Assembly: GCA_916048145.1 (NCBI GenBank)
Contig: CAJZGT010000043.1
Location: 1 to 9,661, forward strand
Source of the DNA: an uncultured Streptococcus sp.
Lineage (GTDB): Bacteria > Bacillota > Bacilli > Lactobacillales > Streptococcaceae
Direction of reading: 5' to 3'
Length of the DNA: 9,661 nucleotides
Shown here: positions 7,577-9,661 of the stretch, in pieces
How the letters are laid out: every line of letters starts with the position of its first letter
Numbering within the stretch: the stretch's first letter is position 1
Notes under the pieces: generated by a model
The model's input: the letters and a program-made list of their open reading frames with translations, nothing else
Told to the model about the DNA's origin: nothing
Databases searched by the model: none
Translations under genes and position numbers: made by a program

Positions 7577-7771
7577 ATGAATCGTGTGAAAGAATTTCGC
7601 AAGGAACTGGGTATTTCCCAGCTCGAACTCGCCAAGGATATCGGTGTCTCGAGACAAACCATCAATATGATTGAAAACGACAAGTACAATCCAACCCTGG
7701 AACTCTGTCTCAATCTCGCCCGCAGCCTCCAAACTGACCTCAACAGTCTCTTTTGGGAGGATAACTTTTAA
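7577..7771 (+). CDS. Small XRE/Cro-C1-type helix-turn-helix transcriptional regulator
   Basis: A 64-residue protein consisting almost entirely of one HTH_3 domain: MNRVKEFRKELGISQLELAKDIGVSRQTINMIENDKYNPTLE is the classic pattern, with helix 2 at about 14-21 (QLELAKDI) and the recognition helix at about 25-33 (SRQTINMIE). There is no sensor or oligomerisation domain, as in many small Firmicute regulators of this type. AAAGGAGAA lies just before the ATG. It heads a plus-strand operon with three membrane proteins and gpx, and inverted repeats overlap its promoter, so autorepression is likely. What signal releases it is not visible; a membrane-protein partner is one possibility. It is divergent from rsmH. 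Confidence 0.93.
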   Translation: MNRVKEFRKELGISQLELAKDIGVSRQTINMIENDKYNPTLELCLNLARSLQTDLNSLFWEDNF

Positions 7772-7786
7772 AAAAGGAGCCAACTC

Positions 7787-8329
7787 ATGAAAAAAGAAAC
7801 CTTCACTGAAAAACTGATCAAACGCACATACGGTATTTCTGGTCCCCTTGACGAATACAAACGGCGTGAGGCCGATCGTATTGGGAACCAAGTCTTTATC
7901 ATCCTCTTTTATCTGATGATTTTCGGAAATCTTATTCCACTCCTTCTGGCCTATAAATACCCTCAAGAAGTGGCTCTAATCTATCCTCCTCTGATTTTAG
8001 TGATTGCCCTCATCGCTGCTGGCTATGTCACCTACCAAATGAAAAAAACAGGGATTACAGCTATTGATCCAGATATGCTGAGTGAGAAAGAAAGCAAGCA
8101 ACTATACTACCCAGGTCTGAAAGCAGGTTTGTTCTTTGGTCTATGGATGTTTTTTATAACTCCTCTTCTCCATATACTCATAGGTGAAGGTCAGGACTAT
8201 TTTCATTCTCTCCTCACTATAAGAAATGGTGTATCAAGCATTCTCGGTTCTATTTTCTTCGGAGCGAGCATACAGTTCCTCATCTCCCGTCGCATTGCAA
8301 AAGCTAAGAAGGATCAAGATGAGGATTAG
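7787..8329 (+). CDS. DUF3278-like integral membrane protein (first copy)
   Basis: A 180-residue protein of unknown function. It has a charged N-terminal cytoplasmic stretch carrying MKKETFTEKL and GISGPLDEYKRRE, about four membrane segments (roughly 36-56, 63-83, 113-132 and 149-167), a soluble loop between the second and third spans, and a Lys/Asp-rich tail. The N-terminal pattern and topology fit the DUF3278 family of Gram-positive membrane proteins, often found beside small XRE regulators; this assignment is from memory. A clear AAGGAG site lies upstream, 15 bp after the repressor stop. It is paralogous to the protein at 8693-9271. No catalytic motif or nucleotide-binding site was seen. 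Confidence 0.8.
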   Translation: MKKETFTEKLIKRTYGISGPLDEYKRREADRIGNQVFIILFYLMIFGNLIPLLLAYKYPQEVALIYPPLILVIALIAAGYVTYQMKKTGITAIDPDMLSEKESKQLYYPGLKAGLFFGLWMFFITPLLHILIGEGQDYFHSLLTIRNGVSSILGSIFFGASIQFLISRRIAKAKKDQDED

Positions 8330-8338
8330 GAGGTACCT

Positions 8339-8680
8339 ATGAAATCATTACTAACTTTACTTACCTATCATCTTTTGTTCAGTTCTCTGCTCATCTTCAT
8401 CATCATTTCAGGGAACTTGCCAATCAGCGAGATATTCCTCGGGCTAGTCTTTATTCCAGCACTTAACAAAGGACTAACTTATCTAAAGATTAACTCCCCA
8501 AAAACACGCATACTCAACTTAGCACTATACTTTATAATTCTATCTTTTCCACAACTGATGCTCATCTCAAGCGATTGGAAATATTATTTACTGCTGACTA
8601 TCGCTAGCCTTTCTTCTATCACTTATCTTTATTATCTCTATCAATTCGTTAAAGAAGTCAATCAAAAACCGCTCATTTAG
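8339..8680 (+). CDS. Small hydrophobic membrane protein of unknown function
   Basis: I do not recognise this 113-residue protein. About four membrane segments are visible (roughly 4-24, 28-48, 56-77 and 81-102), joined by very short loops, with a basic patch (KINSPKTR) between the second and third and a basic C-terminus. GGAGGT lies within the 9-bp gap after the previous stop, giving good initiation. It lacks the FT..L / GP.DE N-terminal signature of its two neighbours, so it is not an obvious third copy, but its placement between them and the tight spacing suggest a shared complex or process. It could be a membrane partner or accessory subunit; nothing in the sequence decides this. Confidence 0.8.
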   Translation: MKSLLTLLTYHLLFSSLLIFIIISGNLPISEIFLGLVFIPALNKGLTYLKINSPKTRILNLALYFIILSFPQLMLISSDWKYYLLLTIASLSSITYLYYLYQFVKEVNQKPLI

Positions 8681-8692
8681 GAGGTTATCAGC

Positions 8693-9271
8693 ATGAAAAA
8701 AGAAGACTTCACCACTCGCCTACTTCGAAATCTCTTTCACATTCAGGGCCCTTTTGATGAATGTCGACAAGAGATTGTCTACAAGGCTTGTGCCCGTTCT
8801 ATGGTTCAAATCGTTTATTCTTCCTTCTTCCTCTTCTTGTTTTATCTGTTATTTGGTCGCTTCATAGAGGTGGTTCGCTATGCCATGCCCTATGTTTACT
8901 CTGGACTCATTTTTTTCATTACTTTAAAAACTCAGAAAGCCGTCAAAGAACTCCATCTAGAAAAAGATGACAAGTCAGAAATCATCCTCAAAACCTACAG
9001 CAAAGGCCAAATCAAATTTCGGAGTTGGATTGTGTTTATCGGTATTCAGATTGGTCTCTTTACCTTACTCATCTTTCATAAGGTCTTCGTTCAACAGATG
9101 TCCCTTTCAGATTTTGTGAAGTTGCTCCTGCAATTCGATAAAAGTGTTCCTTTGCTGATGTATGGCCTGATTATCGGTAGCATTTTTGGAACCCTGACCT
9201 ACGGCTTTCTATCCCTACAGGAGGAAAAAACTCCTAAAAATACCAAACAGAAGGAGAAAAGCAATCAATGA
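8693..9271 (+). CDS. DUF3278-like integral membrane protein (second copy)
   Basis: A 192-residue paralogue of the protein at 7787-8329. The N-termini align as MKKE.FT..L......I.GP.DE, after which sequence identity falls although the topology (about four spans, roughly 36-57, 63-78, 108-134 and 152-173) is kept. The loop between spans 2 and 3 is charged (ELHLEKDDKSE) and the C-terminal tail is very Lys-rich. Unlike the first copy it has two cysteines near the N-terminus (C24 and C33), which is noteworthy next to a thiol peroxidase but not evidence of redox function. GGAGGT precedes the ATG. The stop overlaps the gpx start as ATGA at 9268-9271, implying coupled translation. Confidence 0.82.
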   Translation: MKKEDFTTRLLRNLFHIQGPFDECRQEIVYKACARSMVQIVYSSFFLFLFYLLFGRFIEVVRYAMPYVYSGLIFFITLKTQKAVKELHLEKDDKSEIILKTYSKGQIKFRSWIVFIGIQIGLFTLLIFHKVFVQQMSLSDFVKLLLQFDKSVPLLMYGLIIGSIFGTLTYGFLSLQEEKTPKNTKQKEKSNQ

Positions 9272-9661
9272 CTTCACTATACAATTTTTCAGTCTTGAAT
9301 CAAGACAATCAAGAAATCTCACTAGATGCCTATCGTGGTAAGGTACTCTTGGTTGTCAACACTGCTACTGGATGTGGTTTAACGCCCCAGTACCAAGGAC
9401 TTCAAGAACTCTATGATCGCTATCAAGAACAAGGTTTTGAGATTTTAGACTTCCCTTGCAATCAGTTTATGGGACAAGCACCAGGTAACGCAGAAGAAAT
9501 CAACGCCTTCTGTAGCCTACACTATCAAACCACCTTCCCACGTTTTGCCAAAATCAAGGTCAACGGTAAGGAGGCAGATCCCCTCTATGTTTGGTTGAAA
9601 GACCAGAAATCTGGTCCACTAGGAAAACGAATCGAATGGAATTTCGCTAAGTTTCTCATCG
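9268..9661 (+). CDS. gpx: Glutathione peroxidase-family thiol peroxidase (3' truncated)
   Basis: A cytoplasmic peroxidase that reduces hydrogen peroxide or organic hydroperoxides; 131 residues are visible before the window ends, of roughly 158 usual. The start is the ATG overlapping the previous stop (ATGA), with AAGGAG at 9251-9256. Family features are present: NTATGCGLTPQY with the peroxidatic cysteine C36 (Cys, not selenocysteine), FPCNQF (62-67) with Q66 of the catalytic tetrad, a candidate resolving cysteine C82 (INAFCSLHY) and WNF with W124 and N125. Bacterial enzymes with this second cysteine commonly use thioredoxin rather than glutathione; that applies here by inference. Being last in view of an XRE-controlled operon, it is probably expressed with the membrane proteins, and may also have further downstream partners. 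Confidence 0.95.
   Translation, partial: MTSLYNFSVLNQDNQEISLDAYRGKVLLVVNTATGCGLTPQYQGLQELYDRYQEQGFEILDFPCNQFMGQAPGNAEEINAFCSLHYQTTFPRFAKIKVNGKEADPLYVWLKDQKSGPLGKRIEWNFAKFLI

Noticed and set aside
7541..7966. A 141-residue minus-strand frame opposite the repressor gene
   Set aside because: It overlaps the well-supported HTH gene and the first membrane protein in antisense, lacks a ribosome site or family resemblance, and would cover the operator region.
7577..8680. Toxin-antitoxin or bacteriocin-immunity module (small XRE protein with small hydrophobic proteins)
   Set aside because: The membrane proteins are multi-span and 113-192 residues long, unlike small toxins; no double-glycine leader peptide, CPBP protease motif or transporter ATPase is present. 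The idea is not excluded but nothing in the sequence supports it.
7577..9271. ABC transporter permease set
   Set aside because: No Walker A/B or ABC signature is encoded nearby, and the four-span proteins do not resemble six-span ABC-2 permeases.

Overview
The window looks like chromosomal DNA of a low-GC Gram-positive coccus of the Streptococcus mitis group (S. mitis, S. oralis, S. infantis or a close relative of S. pneumoniae). MraY, PBP2x, FtsL and RsmH read as very close relatives of the pneumococcal proteins. The left edge carries an LPXTG wall-anchored glycosidase typical of glycan-foraging oral streptococci. The species call rests on protein similarity judged from memory, not on a search.

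Layout: (1) 2-2818, plus strand: the C-terminal 938 residues of a large sortase-anchored surface enzyme, most likely a GH95-type alpha-L-fucosidase. Its order is the end of the catalytic region, an FN3-like module, two tandem ~130-residue modules, an Ig-like segment, nine and a half 20-residue repeats, a further beta-rich module and LPATG. (2) 2834-2866: a strong hairpin that can terminate transcription from both sides. (3) 2891-7411, minus strand: the division and cell-wall cluster rsmH-ftsL-pbp2x-mraY, with gaps of 11, 3 and 1 bp. (4) 7412-7576: a compact divergent control region. It holds a perfect consensus promoter (TTGACA-17 bp-TATAAT) pointing right, two related operator-like elements and a separate palindrome, plus a weaker extended -10 promoter for rsmH pointing left. 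(5) 7577-9661, plus strand: an apparent operon of a 64-residue XRE/Cro-type repressor, a DUF3278-like membrane protein, an unrecognised small membrane protein, a second DUF3278-like paralogue and, with an ATGA overlap, a glutathione peroxidase cut off by the window end.

How it fits together: the minus-strand genes form a textbook septal peptidoglycan unit, with RsmH methylating 16S rRNA, FtsL in the divisome, PBP2x as septal transpeptidase and MraY making lipid I. The right-hand operon is the least understood part. A probably self-regulating small repressor drives three integral membrane proteins and a thiol peroxidase. No enzymatic motif is visible in the membrane proteins and no ATPase is encoded among them. 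No RNA gene, insertion sequence, CRISPR array or prophage gene was seen. Only two intergenic gaps exceed 20 bp (2819-2890 and 7412-7576), and both are described below.
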